Positions 26,901-42,439 of a DNA stretch of 64,000 bases are shown here, in pieces. Numbering within the stretch: the stretch's first letter is position 1; each line of letters opens with the position of its first letter. The position numbers were made by a program, and so were the translations under genes. Under the pieces are notes generated by a model that saw only the letters and a program-made list of their open reading frames with translations, had not been told where the DNA came from and made no database searches. The DNA comes from Diorhabda sublineata (Eukaryota > Arthropoda > Insecta > Coleoptera > Chrysomelidae), in the NCBI RefSeq assembly GCF_026230105.1, contig NC_079479.1, positions 19,355,734-19,419,733 of the forward strand. Reading direction: 5' to 3'.

Positions 26901-29900
26901 ACGATATCTGACAATGTTAGATGGAAACTCATTCAAATATATGAGAAATGTTGAAATTCGACTTCAAATGAGGAAGATAGACTTTGAAAATTTACAATCA
27001 ACACAAAGTGAGAATCGACTTCAATGGGCTTCAATGAATGTAAATCGACGAAATCTGACAAAGTAAGTTGCGAACTCATTTAAATATATGAGAAATGTTG
27101 AAATTCGACTACAAATGAGGAAGATAGACTTTGAAAATTTTCAATCAACACAAAGTGACAATCGACTTCAATGGGCTTCAATGAATGTAAATCGACGATT
27201 TCTGACAAAGTTAGATGCAAACTCATTCAAATATATGAGAAATGTTGAAATTCGACTACAAATGAGGAAGATAGACTTTGAAAATTTTCAATCAACACAA
27301 AGTGAGAATCGACTCCAATGGGCTTCAATGAATGTAAACGACAATATCTGACCAAGTTAGTTGCAAACTCATTCAAATATATGAGAAATTTTGAAATTCG
27401 ACTACAAATGAGGAAGATAGACTTTGAAAATCTTCAATCAACACAAAGTGACAATTGACCTCAATGGGCTTCAATGAATGTAAATCGACGATATCTGACA
27501 GAGTCAGATACAAACTCATCCAAATATATAAGAAATGTTGAAATTCGACTTCAAATGAGGAAGATAGACTTTGAAAATTTTCAATCAACACAAAGTGACA
27601 ATCGACCTTAATGGGCTTCATTGAATGTAAATCGACGATATCTGACAGAGTCAGATGCAAACTCATTCAAATATATAAGAAATGTTGAAATTCGACTTCA
27701 AATGAGGATGATAGACTTTGAAAATTTTCAATCAACACAAAGTGACAATCGACCTCAATGGGCTTCAATGGAGGTTAATCGACGATATCTGACAAAGTCA
27801 GATGCGAACTCACTCAAATATATGAGAAATGTTGAAATTCGACATCAAATGAGGAAGATAGACTTTGAAAATTTACAATCAACACAAAGTGAGAATCGAC
27901 TTCAATGGGCTTCAATGAATGTAAATCGACGAAATCTGACAAAGTTAGTTGCGAACTCATTCAAATATATGAGAAATGTTGAAATTCGAATTCAAATGAG
28001 GAAGATAGAATTTGAAAATTTTCAATCAACACAAAGTGAGAATCGACTCCAATGGGCTTCAATGGATGTTAATCGACGATATCTGATGAAGTTAGATGCG
28101 AACTCATTTAAATATATGAGAAATGTTGAAGTTCGACGTCAAATGAGGAAGATAGACTTTGAAAATTTTCAATCAACACAAAGTGACAATCGACCTTAAT
28201 GGGCTTCATTGAATGTAAACGACAATATCTGACCAAGTTAGTTGCAAACTCATTCAAATATATGAGAAATTTTGAAATTCGTCTACAAATGAGGAAGATA
28301 GACTTTGAAAATTTTCAATCAACACAAAGTGACAATCGACTTCAATGGGCTTCAATGGATGTTAATCGACGATATCTGATGAAGTTAGATGCGAACTCAT
28401 TTAAATATATGAGAAATGTTGAAATTCGACTTCAAATGAGGAAGATAGACTTTGAAAATTTTCAATCAACACAAAGTGACAATCGACTTCAATGGGCTTC
28501 AATGAATGTAAATCGACGATATCTGACAAAGTTAGATGCAAACTCATTCAAATATATGAGAAATGTTGAAATTCGACTTCAAATGTGGAAGATAGACTTT
28601 GAAAATTTTTAATCAACACAAAGTGACAATTGACCTCAATGGGCTTCAATGAATGTAAATCGACGATATCTGACAGAGTCAGATACAAACTCATCCAAAT
28701 ATATAAGAAATGTTGAAATTCGACTTCAAATGAGGAAGATAGTTTTTGAAAATTTTCAATCAACACAAAGTGACAATCGACCTTAATGGGCTTCATTGAA
28801 TGTAAATCGACGATATCTGACAGAGTCAGATGCAAACTCATTCAAATATATAAGAAATGTTGAAATTCGACTTCAAATGAGGAAGATAGACTTTGAAAAT
28901 TTTCAATCAACACAAAGTGACAATCGACCTCAATGGGCTTCAATGGAGGTTAATCGACGATATCTGACAAAGTCAGATGCGAACTCACTCAAATATATGA
29001 GAAATGTTGAAATTCGACATCAAATGAGGAAGATAGACTTTGAAAATTTTCAATCAACCCAAAGTGACAATCGACTTCAATGGGCTTCAATGAATGTAAA
29101 TCGACGATATCAGTTAGATGCGAACTCATTTAAATATATGAGAAATGTTGAAATTCGACTTCAAATGTGGAAGATAGACTTTGAAAATTTTCAATCAACA
29201 CAAAGTGACAATTGACCTCAATGGGCTTCAATGAATGTAAATCGACGATATCTGACAGAGTCAGATACAAACTCATCCAAATATATAAGAAATGTTGAAA
29301 TTCGACTTCAAATGAGGAAGATAGACTTTGAAAATTTTCAATCAACACAAAGTGACAATCGACCTCAATGGGCTTCACTGAATGTAAATCGACGATATCT
29401 GACAGAGTCAGATGCAAACTCATTCAAATATATAAGAAATGTTGAAATTCGACTTCAAATGAGGAAGATAGACTTTGAAAATTTACAATCAACACAAAGT
29501 GAGAATCGACTTCAATGGGCTTCAATGAATGTAAATCGACGAAATCTGACGAAGTTAGTTGCGAACTCATTTAAATATATGAGAAATGTTGAAATTCGAC
29601 TTCAAATGAGGAAGATAGAATTTGAAAATTTTCAATCAACACAAAGTGAGAATCGACTCCAATGGGCTTCAATGAATGTAAACGACAATATCTGACCAAG
29701 TTAGTTGCAAACTCATTCAAATATATAAGGAATGTTGAAATTCGACTTCAAATGAGGAAGATAGACTTTGAAAATTTTCAATCAACACAAAGTGACATCG
29801 ACCTCAATGGGCTTCATTGAATGTAAATCGACGATATCTGACAGAGTGAGATGCAAACTCATTCAAATATATAAGAAATGTTGAAATTCGACTTCAAATG

Positions 29901-30100
29901 AGGAAGATAGACTTTGAAAATTTTCAATCAACACAAAGTGAGAATCGACTTCAATGGGCTTCAATGAATGTAAATCGACGATATCTGACAAAGTTAGTTG
30001 CGAACTCATTTAAATATATGAGAAATGTTGAAATTCGACTTCAAATGAGGAAGATAGAATTTGAAAATTTCCAATCAACACAAAGTGAGAATCGACTCCA
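24000..30100. repeat. Domain 4: B/H/N-rich region
   Basis: B units preceded by the 1-bp-deleted gacatcgacc junction alternate with H (acaatgttagatgg), N (cgacgaaatctg) and J units. Adjacent B starts near 25,861, 26,301 and 26,740 are 440 and 439 bp apart, a trimer with 1-bp losses. A 6-bp-deleted unit (gatatcagttag) lies near 29,108 and a premature aagtaagttg change near 27,061. The T/B/C order reappears from about 27.4 kb. Confidence 0.8.
24090..24235. repeat. 146-bp monomer ending gacatcgacc
   Basis: The usual gtgacaatcgacc junction has lost one A to give gtgacatcgacc, always followed by the B-type cttcattgaatg start of the next monomer. Further copies lie near 25,838, 26,278, 26,718, 29,785 and 39,042. 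A derivative gacattgacc (C to T at the CpG) is found near 41,391, 43,299, 45,353, 46,232 and 46,378. Confidence 0.9.
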
Positions 30101-33100
30101 ATGGGCTTCAATGAATGTAAACGACAATATCTGACCAAGTTAGTTGCAAACTCATTCAAATATATGAGAAATTTTGAAATTCGACTACAAATGAGGAAGA
30201 TAGAATTTGAAAATTTTCAATCAACACAAAGTGAGAATCGACTCCAAATGGCTTCAATGAATGTAAACGACAATATCTGACCAAGTTAGTTGCAAACTCA
30301 TTTAAATATATGAGAAATGTTGAAATTCGACTTCAAATGAGGAAGATAGACTTTGAAAATTTTCAATCAACACAATGTGACAATTGACCTCAATGGGCTT
30401 CAATGAATGTAAATCGACGATATCTGACAGAGTCAGATACAAACTCATCCAAATATATAAGAAATGTTGAAATTCGACTTCAAATGAGGAAGATAGACTT
30501 TGAAAATTTTCAATCAACACAAAGTGACAATCGACCTCAATGGGCTTCATTGAATGTAAATCGACGATATCTGACAGAGTCAGATGCAAACTCATTCAAA
30601 TATATAAGAAATGTTGAAATTCGACTTCAAATGAGGAAGATAGACTTTGAAAATTTTCAATCAACACAAAGTGATAATCGACTTCAATGGGCTTTAATGG
30701 ATGTTATTCGACGATATCTGACAAAGTCAGATGCGAACTCACTCAAATATATGAGAAATGTTGAAATTCGACATCAAATGAGGAAGATAGACTTTGAAAA
30801 TTTTCAATCAACACAAAGTGACAATTGACCTCAATGGGCTTCAATGAATGTAAATCGACGATATCTGACAGAGTCAGATACAAACTCATCCAAATATATA
30901 AGAAATGTTGAAATTCGACTTCAAATGAGGAAGATAGACTTTGAAAATTTTCAATCAACACAAAGTGACAATCGACCTCAATGGGCTTCATTGAATGTAA
31001 ATCGACGATATCTGACAGAGTCAGATGCAAACTCATTCAAATATATAAGAAATGTTGAAATTCGACTTCAAATGAGGAAGATAGACTTTGAAAATTTTCA
31101 ATCAACACAAAGTGATAATCGACTTCAATGGGCTTTAATGGATGTAAATCGACGATATCTGACAAAGTCAGATGCGAACTCACTCAAATATATGAGAAAT
31201 GTTGAAATTCGACATCAAATGAGGAAGATAGACTTTGAAAATTTTCAATCAACACAAAGTGACAATTGACCTCAATGGGCTTCAATGAATGTAAATCGAC
31301 GATATCTGACAGAGTCAGATACAAACTCATCCAAATATATAAGAAATGTTGAAATTCGACTTCAAATTAGGAAGATAGACTTTGAAAATTTTCAATCAAC
31401 ACAAAGTGACAATTGACCTCAATGGGCTTCAATGAATGTAAATCGACGATATCTGACAGAGTCAGATGCAAACTCATTCAAATATATAAGAAATGTTGAA
31501 ATTCGACTTCAAATGAGGAAGATAGACTTTGAAAATTTTCGATCAACACAAAGTGATAATCGACTTCAATGGGCTTTAATGGATGTTAATCGACGATATC
31601 TGACAAAGTCACATGCGAACTCACTCAAATATATGAGAAATGTTGAAATTCGACATCAAATGAGGAAGGTAGACTTTGAAAATTTTCAATCAACCCAAAG
31701 TGACAATCGACTTCAATGGGCTTCAATGAATGTAAATCGACGATATCTGACAGAGTCAGATGCAAACTCATTCAAATATATGAGAAATGTTGAAATTCGA
31801 CTCCAAATGAGGAAGATAGGATTTGAAAATTTTCAATCAACACAAAGTGAGAATCGACTCCAATGGGCTTCAATGAATGTAAACGACAATATCTGACCAA
31901 GTTAGTTGCAAACTCATTCAAATATATAAGAAATGTTGAAATTCGACTTCAAATGAGGAAGATAGACTTTGAAAATTTTCAATCAACACAAAGTGAGAAT
32001 CGACTTCAATGGGCTTCAATGAATGTAAATCGACGATATCTGACAATGTTAGATGGAAACTCATTCAAATATATGAGAAATGTTGAAATTCGACTTCAAA
32101 TGAGGACGATAGAATTTGAAAATTTTCAATCAACACAAAGTGAGAATCGACTCCAATGGGCTTCAATGAATGTAAACGACAATATCTGACCAAGTTAGTT
32201 GCAAACTCATTCAAATATATGAGAAATTTTGAAATTCGACTACAAATGAGGAAGATAGAATTTGTAAATTTTCAATCAACACAAAGTGAGAATCGACTCC
32301 AAATGGCTTCAATGAATGTAAACGACAATATCTGACCAAGTTAGTTGCAAACTCAATTAAATATATGAGAAATGTTGAAATTCGACTTCAAATGAGGAAG
32401 ATAGACTTTGAAAATTTTCAATCAACACAATGTGACAATTGACCTCAATGGGCTTCAATGAATGTAAATCGACGATATCTCACAGAGTCAGATACAAACT
32501 CATCCAAATATATAAGAAATGTTGAAATTCGACTTCAAATGAGGAAGATAGACTTTGAAAATTTTCAATCAACACAAAGTGACAATCGACCTCAATGGGT
32601 TTCATTGAATGTAAATCGACGATATCTGACAGAGTCAGATGCAAACTCATTCAAATATATAAGAAATGTTGAAATTCGACTTCAAATGAGGAAGATAGAC
32701 TTTGAAAATTTTCAATCAACACAAAGTGATAATCGACTTCAATGGGCTTTAATGGATGTTAATCGACGATATCTGACAAAGTCAGATGCGAACTCACTCA
32801 AATATATGAGAAATGTTGAAATTCGACATCAAATGAGGAAGATAGACTTTGAAAATTTTCAATCAACACAAAGTGACAATTGACCTCAATGGGCGTCAAT
32901 GAATGTAAATCGACGATATCTGACAGAGTCAGATACAAACTCATCCAAATATATAAGAAATGTTGAAATTCGACTTCAAATGAGGAAGATAGACTTTGAA
33001 AATTTTCAATCAACACAAAGTGATAATCGACTTCAATGGGCTTTAATGGATGTTAATCGACGATATCGGACAAAGTCAGATGCGAACTCACTCAAATATA

Positions 33101-34997
33101 TGAGAAATGTTGAAATTCGACATCAAATGAGGAAGATAGACTTTGAAAATTTTCAATCAACACAAAGTGAGAATCGACTTCAATGGGCTTCAATGAATGT
33201 AAATCGACGATATCTGACAATGTTAGATGGAAACTCATTCAAATATATGAGAAATGTTGAAATTCGACTTCAAATGAGGAAGATAGACTTTGAAAATTTA
33301 CAATCAACACAAAGTGAGAATCGACTCCAATGGGCTTCAATGAATGTAAATCGACGAAATCTGACAAAGTTAGTTGCGAACTCATTTAAATATATGAGAA
33401 ATGTTGAAATTCGACTTCAAATGAGGAAGATAGAATTTGAAAATTTTCAATCAACACAAAGTGAGAATCGACTCCAATGGGCTTCAATGAATGTAAACGA
33501 CAATATCTGACCAAGTTAGTTGCAAACTCATTCAAATATATGAGAAATTTTGAAATTCGACTACAAATGAGGAAGATAGAATTTGAAAATTTTCAATCAA
33601 CACAAAGTGAGAATCGACTCCAATGGGCTTCAATGAATGTAAACGACAATATCTGACCAAGTTAGTTGCAAACTCATTTAAATATATGAGAAATGTTGAA
33701 ATTCGACTTCAAATGAGGAAGATAGACTTTGAAAATTTTCAATCAACACAATGTGACAATTGACCTCAATGGGCTTCAATGAATGTAAATCGACGATATC
33801 TGACAGAGTCAGATACAAACTCATCCAAATATATAAGAAATGTTGAAATTCGACTTCAAATGAGGAAGATAGACTTTGAAAATTTTCAATCAACACAAAG
33901 TGACAATCGACCTCAATGGGCTTCATTGAATGTAAATCGACGATATCTGACAGAGTCAGATGCAAACTCATTCAAATATATAAGAAATGTTGAAATTCGA
34001 CTTCAAATGAGGAAGATAGACTTTGAAAATTTTCAATCAACACAAAGTGATAATCGACTTCAATGGGCTTTAATGGATGTTAATCGACGATATCTGACAA
34101 AGTCAGATGCGAACTCACTCAAATATATGAGAAATGTTGAAATTCGACATCAAATGAGGAAGATAGACTTTGAAAATTTTCAATCAACACAAAGTGAGAA
34201 TCGACTTCAATGGGCTTCAATGAATGTAAATCGACGATATCTGACAAAGTTAGTTGCGAACTCATTTAAATATATGAGAAATGTTGAAATTCGACTTCAA
34301 ATGAGGAAGATAGACTTTGAAAATTTACAGTCAACACAAAGTGAGAATCGACTCCAATGGGCTTCAATGAATGTAAATCGACGAAATCTGACAAAGTTAG
34401 TTGCGAACTCATTTAAATATATGAGAAATGTTGAAATTCGACTTCAAATGAGGAAGATAGAATTTGAAAATTTTCAATCAACACAAAGTGAGAATCGACT
34501 CCAATGGGCTTCAATGAATGTAAACGACAATATCTGACCAAGTTAGTTGCAAACTCATTCAAATATATGAGAAATTTTGAAATTCGACTACAAATGAGGA
34601 AGATAGAATTTGAAAATTTACAGTCAACACAAAGTGAGAATCGACTCCAATGGGCTTCAATGAATGTAAATCGACGAAATCTGACAAAGTTAGTTGCGAA
34701 CTCATTTAAATATATGAGAAATGTTGAAATTCGACTTCAAATGAGGAAGATAGAATTTGAAAATTTTCAATCAACACAAAGTGAGAATCGACTCCAATGG
34801 GCTTCAATGAATGTAAACGACAATATCTGACCAAGTTAGTTGCAAACTCATTCAAATATATGAGAAATTTTGAAATTCGACTACAAATGAGGAAGATAGA
34901 ATTTGAAAATTTTCAATCAACACAAAGTGAGAATCGACTCCAATGGGCTTCAATGAATGTAAACGACAATATCTGACCAAGTTAGTTGCAAACTCAT

Positions 34998-35965
34998 TTA
35001 AATATATGAGAAATGTTGAAATTCGACTTCAAATGAGGAAGATAGACTTTGAAAATTTTCAATCAACACAATGTGACAATTGACCTCAATGGGCTTCAAT
35101 GAATGTAAATCGACGATATCTGACAGAGTCAGATACAAACTCATCCAAATATATAAGAAATGTTGATATTCGACTTCAAATGAGGAAGATAGACTTTGAA
35201 AATTTTCAATCAACACAAAGTGACAATCGACCTCAATGGGCTTCATTGAATGTAAATCGACGATATCTGACAGAGTCAGATGCAAACTCATTCAAATATA
35301 TAAGAAATGTTGAAATTCGACTTCAAATGAGGAAGATAGACTTTGAAAATTTTCAATCAACACAAAGTGATAATCGACTTCAATGGGCTTTAATGGATGT
35401 TAATCGACGATATCTGACAAAGTCAGATGCGAACTCACTCAAATATATGAGAAATGTTGAAATTCGACATCAAATGAGGAAGATAGACTTTGAAAATTTT
35501 CAATCAACACAAAGTGACAATTGACCTCAATGGGCTTCAATGAATGTAAATCGACGATATCTGACAGAGTCAGATACAAACTCATCCAAATATATAAGAA
35601 ATGTTGAAATTCGACTTCAAATGAGGAAGATAGACTTTGAAAATTTTCAATCAACACAAAGTGACAATCGACCTCAATGGGCTTCATTGAATGTAAATCG
35701 ACGATATCTGACAGAGTCAGATGCAAACTCATTCAAATATATAAGAAATGTTGAAATTCTACTTCAAATGAGGAAGATAGACTTTGAAAATTTTCAATCA
35801 ACACAAAGTGATAATCGACTTCAATGGGCTTTAATGGATGTTAATCGACGATATCTGACAAAGTCAGATGCGAACTCACTCAAATATATGAGAAATGTTG
35901 AAATTCGACATCAAATGAGGAAGATAGACTTTGAAAATTTTCAATCAACACAAAGTGACAATTGA
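34998..35965. repeat. Two-trimer block, longer copy
   Basis: Order T-B-C'-T-B'-C' with two private markers: tgttgatattcgac at 35,167 and ttgaaattctacttc near 35,758. Both markers recur in the block starting 1,762 bp downstream, which places the two copies in one duplication event. Confidence 0.85.
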
Positions 35966-36759
35966 CCTCAATGGGCTTCAATGAATGTAAATCGACGATA
36001 TCTGACAGAGTCAGATACAAACTCATCCAAATATATAAGAAATGTTGGAATTCGACTTCAAATGAGGAAGATAGACTTTGAAAATTTTCAATCAACACAA
36101 AGTGATAATCGACTTCAATGGGCTTTAATGGATGTTAGTCGACGATATCTGACAAAGTCAGATGCGAACTCACTCAAATATATGGGAAATGTTAAAATTC
36201 GACATCAAATGAGAAAGATAGACTTTGAAAATTCTCAATCAACCCAAAGTGACAATCGACTTCAATGGGCTTCAATGAATGTAAATCGACGATATCTGAC
36301 AGAGTCAGATGCAAACTCATTCAAATATATAAGAAATGTTGAAATTCGACTTCAAATGAGGAAGATAGACTTTGAAAATTTACAGTCAACACAAAGTGAG
36401 AATCGACTCCAATGGGCTTCAATGAATGTAAATCGACGAAATCTGACAAAGTTAGTTGCGAACTCATTTAAATATATGAGAAATGTTGAAATTCGACTTC
36501 AAATGAGGAAGATAGAATTTGAAAATTTTCAATCAACACAAAGTGAGAATCGACTCCAATGGGCTTCAATGAATGTAAACGACAATATCTGACCAAGTTA
36601 GTTGCAAACTCATTCAAATATATGAGAAATTTTGAAATTCGACTACAAATGAGGAAGATAGAATTTGAAAATTTTCAATCAACACAAAGTGAGAATCGAC
36701 TCCAATGGGCTTCAGTGAATGTAAACGACAATATCTGACCAAGTTAGTTGCAAACTCAT

Positions 36760-37433
36760 TTAAATATATGAGAAATGTTGAAATTCGACTTCAAATGAGG
36801 AAGATAGACTTTGAAAATTTTCAATCAACACAATGTGACAATTGACCTCAATGGGCTTCAATGAATGTAAATCGACGATATCTGACAGAGTCAGATACAA
36901 ACTCATCCAAATATATAAGAAATGTTGATATTCGACTTCAAATGAGGAAGATAGACTTTGAAAATTTTCAATCAACACAAAGTGACAATCGACCTCAATG
37001 GGCTTCATTGAATGTAAATCGACGATATCTGACAGAGTCAGATGCAAACTCATTCAAATATATAAGAAATGTTGAAATTCGACTTCAAATGAGGAAGATA
37101 GACTTTGAAAATTTTCAATCAACACAAAGTGACAATCGACCTCAATGGGCTTCATTGAATGTAAATCGACGATATCTGACAGAGTCAGATGCAAACTCAT
37201 TCAAATATATAAGAAATGTTGAAATTCTACTTCAAATGAGGAAGATAGACTTTGAAAATTTTCAATCAACACAAAGTGATAATCGACTTCAATGGGCTTT
37301 AATGGATGTTAATCGACGATATCTGACAAAGTCAGATGCGAACTCACTCAAATATATGAGAAATGTTGAAATTCGACATCAAATGAGGAAGATAGACTTT
37401 GAAAATTTTCAATCAACACAAAGTGACAATTGA
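36760..37433. repeat. Two-trimer block, copy shorter by two monomers
   Basis: Has both private markers of the block at 34,998 (tgttgatattcgac at 36,929, and ttctacttc near 37,226) but the order T-B-B'-C'. The middle C' and T are absent, so the offset falls from 1,762 to 1,468 bp, exactly 294 bp or two monomers. This is a direct example of indel by whole monomers. Confidence 0.85.
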
Positions 37434-40400
37434 CCTCAATGGGCTTCAATGAATGTAAATCGACGATATCTGACAGAGTCAGATACAAACTCATCCAAAT
37501 ATATAAGAAATGTTGAAATTCGACTTCAAATGAGGAAGATAGACTTTGAAAATTTTCAATCAACACAAAGTGATAATCGACTTCAATGGGCTTTAATGGA
37601 TGTTAATCGACGATATCTGACAAAGTCAGATGCGAACTCACTCAAATATATGAGAAATGTTAAAATTCGACATCAAATGAGAAAGATAGACTTTGAAAAT
37701 TCTCAATCAACCCAAAGTGACAATCGACTTCAATGGGCTTCAATGAATGTAAATCGACGATATCTGACAGAGTCAGATGCAAACTCATTCAAATATATAA
37801 GAAATGTTGAAATTCGACTTCAAATGAGGAAGATAGACTTTGAAAATTTTCAATCAACACAAAGTGATAATCGACTTCAATGGGCTTTAATGGATGTTAA
37901 TCGACGATATCTGACAAAGTCAGATGCGAACTCACTCAAATATATGAGAAATGTTGAAATTCGACATCAAATGAGAAAGATAGACTTTGAAAATTCTCAA
38001 TCAACCCAAAGTGACAATCGACTTCAATGGGCTTCAATGAATGTAAATCGACGATATCTGACAGAGTCAGATGCAAACTCATTCAAATATATAAGAAATG
38101 TTGAAATTCGACTTCAAATGAGGAAGATAGACTTTGAAAATTTTCAATCAACACAAAGTGACAATAGACCTCAATGGGCTTCATTGAATGTAAATCGACG
38201 ATATCTGACAGAGTCAGATGCAAACTCATTCAAATATATAAGAAATGTTGAAATTCGACTTCAAATGAGGAAGATAGACTTTGAAAATTTTCAATCAACA
38301 CAAAGTGATAATCGACTTCAATGGGCTTTAATGGATGTTAATCGACGATATCTGACAAAGTCAGATGCGAACTCACTCAAATATATGAGAAATGTTGGAA
38401 TTCGACATCAAATGAGGAAGATAGACTTTGAAAATTTTCAATCAACACAAAGTGACAATTGACCTCAATGGGCTTCAATGAATGTTAATCGACGATATCT
38501 GACAGAGTCAGATACAAACTCATCCAAATATATAAGAAATGTTGAAATTCGACTTCAAATGAGGAAGATAGACTTTGAAAATTTTCAATCAACACAAAGT
38601 GACAATCGACCTCAATGGGCTTTAATGGATGTTAATCGACGATATCTGACAAAGTCAGATGCGAACTCACTCAAATATATGAGAAATGTTGAAATTCGAC
38701 ATCAAATGAGGAAGATAGACTTTGAAAATTTACAATCAACACAAAGTGAGAATCGACTTCAATGGGCTTCAATGAATGTAAATCGACGAAATCTGACAAA
38801 GTTAGTTGCGAACTCATTTAAATATATGAGAAATGTTGAAATTCGACTTCAAATGAGGAAGATAGAATTTGAAAATTTTCAATCAACACAAAGTGAGAAT
38901 CGACTCCAATGGGCTTCAATGAATGTAAACGACAATATCTGACCAAGTTAGTTGCAAACTCATTCAAATATATAAGAAATGTTGAAATTCGACTTCAAAT
39001 GAGGAAGATAGACTTCGAAAATTTTCAATCAACACAAAGTGACATCGACCTCAATGGGCTTCATTGAATGTAAATCGACGATATCTGACAGAGTCAGATG
39101 CAAACTCATTCAAATATATAAGAAATGTTGAAATTCGACTTCAAATGAGGAAGATAGACTTTGAAAATTTACAATCAACACAAAGTGAGAATCGACTTCA
39201 ATGGGCTTCAATGAATGTAAATCGACGAAATCTGACAAAGTTAGTTGCAAACTCATTCAAATATATAAGAAATGTTGAAATTCGACTTCAAACGAGGATG
39301 ATAGACTTTGAAAATTTTCAATCAACACAAAGTGACAATCGACCTCAATGGGCTTCATTGAATGTAAATCGACGATATCTGACAGAGTCAGATGCAAACT
39401 CATTCAAATATATAAGAAATGTTGAAATTCGACTTCAAATGAGGAAGATAGACTTTGAAAATTTTCAATCAACACAAAAAGATAATCGACTTCAATGGGC
39501 TTTAATGGATGTTAATCGACGATATCTGACAAAGTCAGATGCGAACTCACTCAAATATATGAGAAATGTTGAAATTCGACATCAAATGAGGAAGATAGAC
39601 TTTGAAAATTTACAATCAACACAAAGTGAGAATCGACTTCAATGGGCTTCAATGAATGTAAATCGACGAAATCTGACAAAGTTAGTTGCGAACTCATTTA
39701 AATATATGAGAAATGTTGAAATTCGACTTCAAATGAGGAAGATAGAATTTGAAAATTTTCAATCAACACAAAGTGAGAATCGACTCCAATGGGCTTCAAT
39801 GAATGTAAACGACAATATCTGACCAAGTTAGTTGCAAACTCATTCAAATATATAAGAAATGTTGAAATTCGACTTCAAATGAGGAAGATAGACTTTGAAA
39901 ATTTTCAATTAACACAAAGTGAGAATCGACTTCAATGGGCTTCAATGAATGTAAATCGACGATATCTGACAATGTTAGATGGAAACTCATTCAAATATAT
40001 GAGAAATGTTGAAATTCGACTTCAAATGAGGAAGATAGACTTTGAAAATTTACAATCAACACAAAGTGAGAATCGACTTCAATGGGCTTCAATGAATGTA
40101 AATCGACGAAATCTGACAAAGTTAGTTGCGAACTCATTTAAATATATGAGAAATGTTGAAATTCGACTTCAAATGAGGAAGATAGAATTTGAAAATTTTC
40201 AATCAACACAAAGTGAGAATCGACTCCAATGGGCATCAATGAATGTAAATCGACGAAATCTGACAAAGTTAGTTGCGAACTCATTTAAATATATGAGAAA
40301 TGTTGAAATTCGACTTCAAATGAGGAAGATAGAATTTGAAAATTTTCAATCAACACAAAGTGAGAATCGACTCCAATGGGCTTCAATGAATGTAAACGAC

Positions 40401-40531
40401 AATATCTGACCAAGTTAGTTGCAAACTCATTCAAATATATGAGAAATTTTGAAATTCGACTACAAATGAGGAAGATAGAATTTGAAAATTTTCAATCAAC
40501 ACAAAGTGAGAATCGACTCCAATGGGCTTCA

Positions 40532-41720
40532 ATGAATGTAAATCGACGATATCTGACAGAGTCAGATACAAACTCATCCAAATATATAAGAAATGTTGAA
40601 ATTCGACTTCAAATGAGGAAGATAGACTTAGAAAATTTTCAATCAACACAAAGTGACAATCGACCTCAATGGGCTTCATTGAATGTAAATCGACGATATC
40701 TGACAGAGTCAGATGCAAACTCATTCAAATATATAAGAAATGTTGAAATTCGACTTCAAATGAGGAAGATAGACTTTGAAAATTTTCAATCAACACAAAG
40801 TGATAATCGACTTCAATGGGCTTTAATTGATGTTAATCGACGATATCTGACAAAGTCAGATGCGAACTCACTCAAATATATGAGAAATGTTGAAATTCGA
40901 CATCAAATGAGGAAGATAGACTTTGAAAATTTTCAATCAACACAAAGTGACAATTGACCTCAATGGGCTTCAATGAATGTAAATCGACGATATCTGACAG
41001 AGTGAGATACAAACTCATCCAAATATATAAGAAATGTTGAAATTCGACTTCAAATGAGGGAGATAGACTTTGAAAATTTTCAATCAACACAAAGTGATAA
41101 TCGACTTCAATGGGCTTCAATGAATGTAAATCGACGAAATCTGACAAAGTTAGTTGCGAACTCATTTAAATATATGAGAAATGTTGGAATGCGACTTCAA
41201 ATGAGGGAGATAGAATTTGAAAATTTTCAATCAACACAAAGTGAGAATCGACTCCAATGGGCTTCAATGAATGTAAACGACAATATCTGACCAAGTTAGT
41301 TGCAAACTCATTCAAATATATAAGAAATGTTGAAATTCGACTTCAAATGAGGAAGATAGACTTTGAAAATTTTCAATCAACACAAAGTGACATTGACCTC
41401 AATGGGCTTCATTGAATGTAAATCGACGATATCTGACAGAGTCAGATGCAAACTCATTCAAATATATAAGAAATGTTGAAATTCGACTTCAAATGAGGAA
41501 GATAGACTTTGAAAATTTTCAATCAACACAAAGTGAGAATCGACTTCAATGGGCTTCAATGAATGTAAATCGACGATATCTGACAATGTTAGATGGAAAC
41601 TCATTCAAATATATGAGAAATGTTGAGATTCGACTTCAAATGAGGAAGATAGACTTTGAAAATTTACAATCAACACAAAGTGAGAATCGACTTCAATGGG
41701 CTTCAATGAATGTAAATCGA
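40532..41720. repeat. 1.19-kb block, copy 1
   Basis: Matches 42,440-43,628 at an offset of 1,908 bp. Shared rare words are aatgttggaatgcgac with gagggagatag, gacattgacc, and gttgagattcgac (G at 41,627 and 43,535). Differences include gactta/gacttt near 40,629, attgatg/atggatg near 40,807, and gtgagatac/gtcagatac near 41,004. Confidence 0.8.
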
Positions 41721-42439
41721 CGAAATCTGACAAAGTGAGTTGCGAACTCATTTAAATATATGAGAAATGTTGAAATTCGACTTCAAATGAGGAAGATAGA
41801 ATTTGAAAATTTTCAATCAACACAAAGTGAGAATCGACTCCAATGGGCTTCAATGAATGTAAACGACAATATCTGACCAAGTTAGTTGCAAACTCATTGA
41901 AATATATGAGAAATTTTGAAATTCGACTACAAATGAGGAAGATAGACTTTGAAAATTTTCAATCAACACAAAGTGAGAATCGACTCCAATGGGCTTCAAT
42001 GGATGTAAATCGACGATATCTGACAGAGTCAGATACAAACTCATCCAAATATATAAGAAATGTTGAAATTCGACTTCAAATGAGGAAGATAGACTTCGAA
42101 AATTTTCAATCAACACAAAGTGACAATCGACCTCAATGGGCTTCATTGAATGTAAATCGACGATATCTGACAGAGTCAGATGCGAACTCATTCAAATATA
42201 TAAGAAATGTTGAAATTCGACTTCAAATGAGGAAGATAGACTTTGAAAATTTTCAATCAACACAATGTGATAATCGACTTCAATGGGCTTTAATGGATGT
42301 TAATCGACGATATCTGACAAAGTCAGATGCGAACTCACTCAAATATATGAGAAATGTTGAAATTCGACATCAAATGAGGAAGATAGACTTTGAAAATTTT
42401 CAATCAACACAAAGTGACAATTGACCTCAATGGGCTTCA

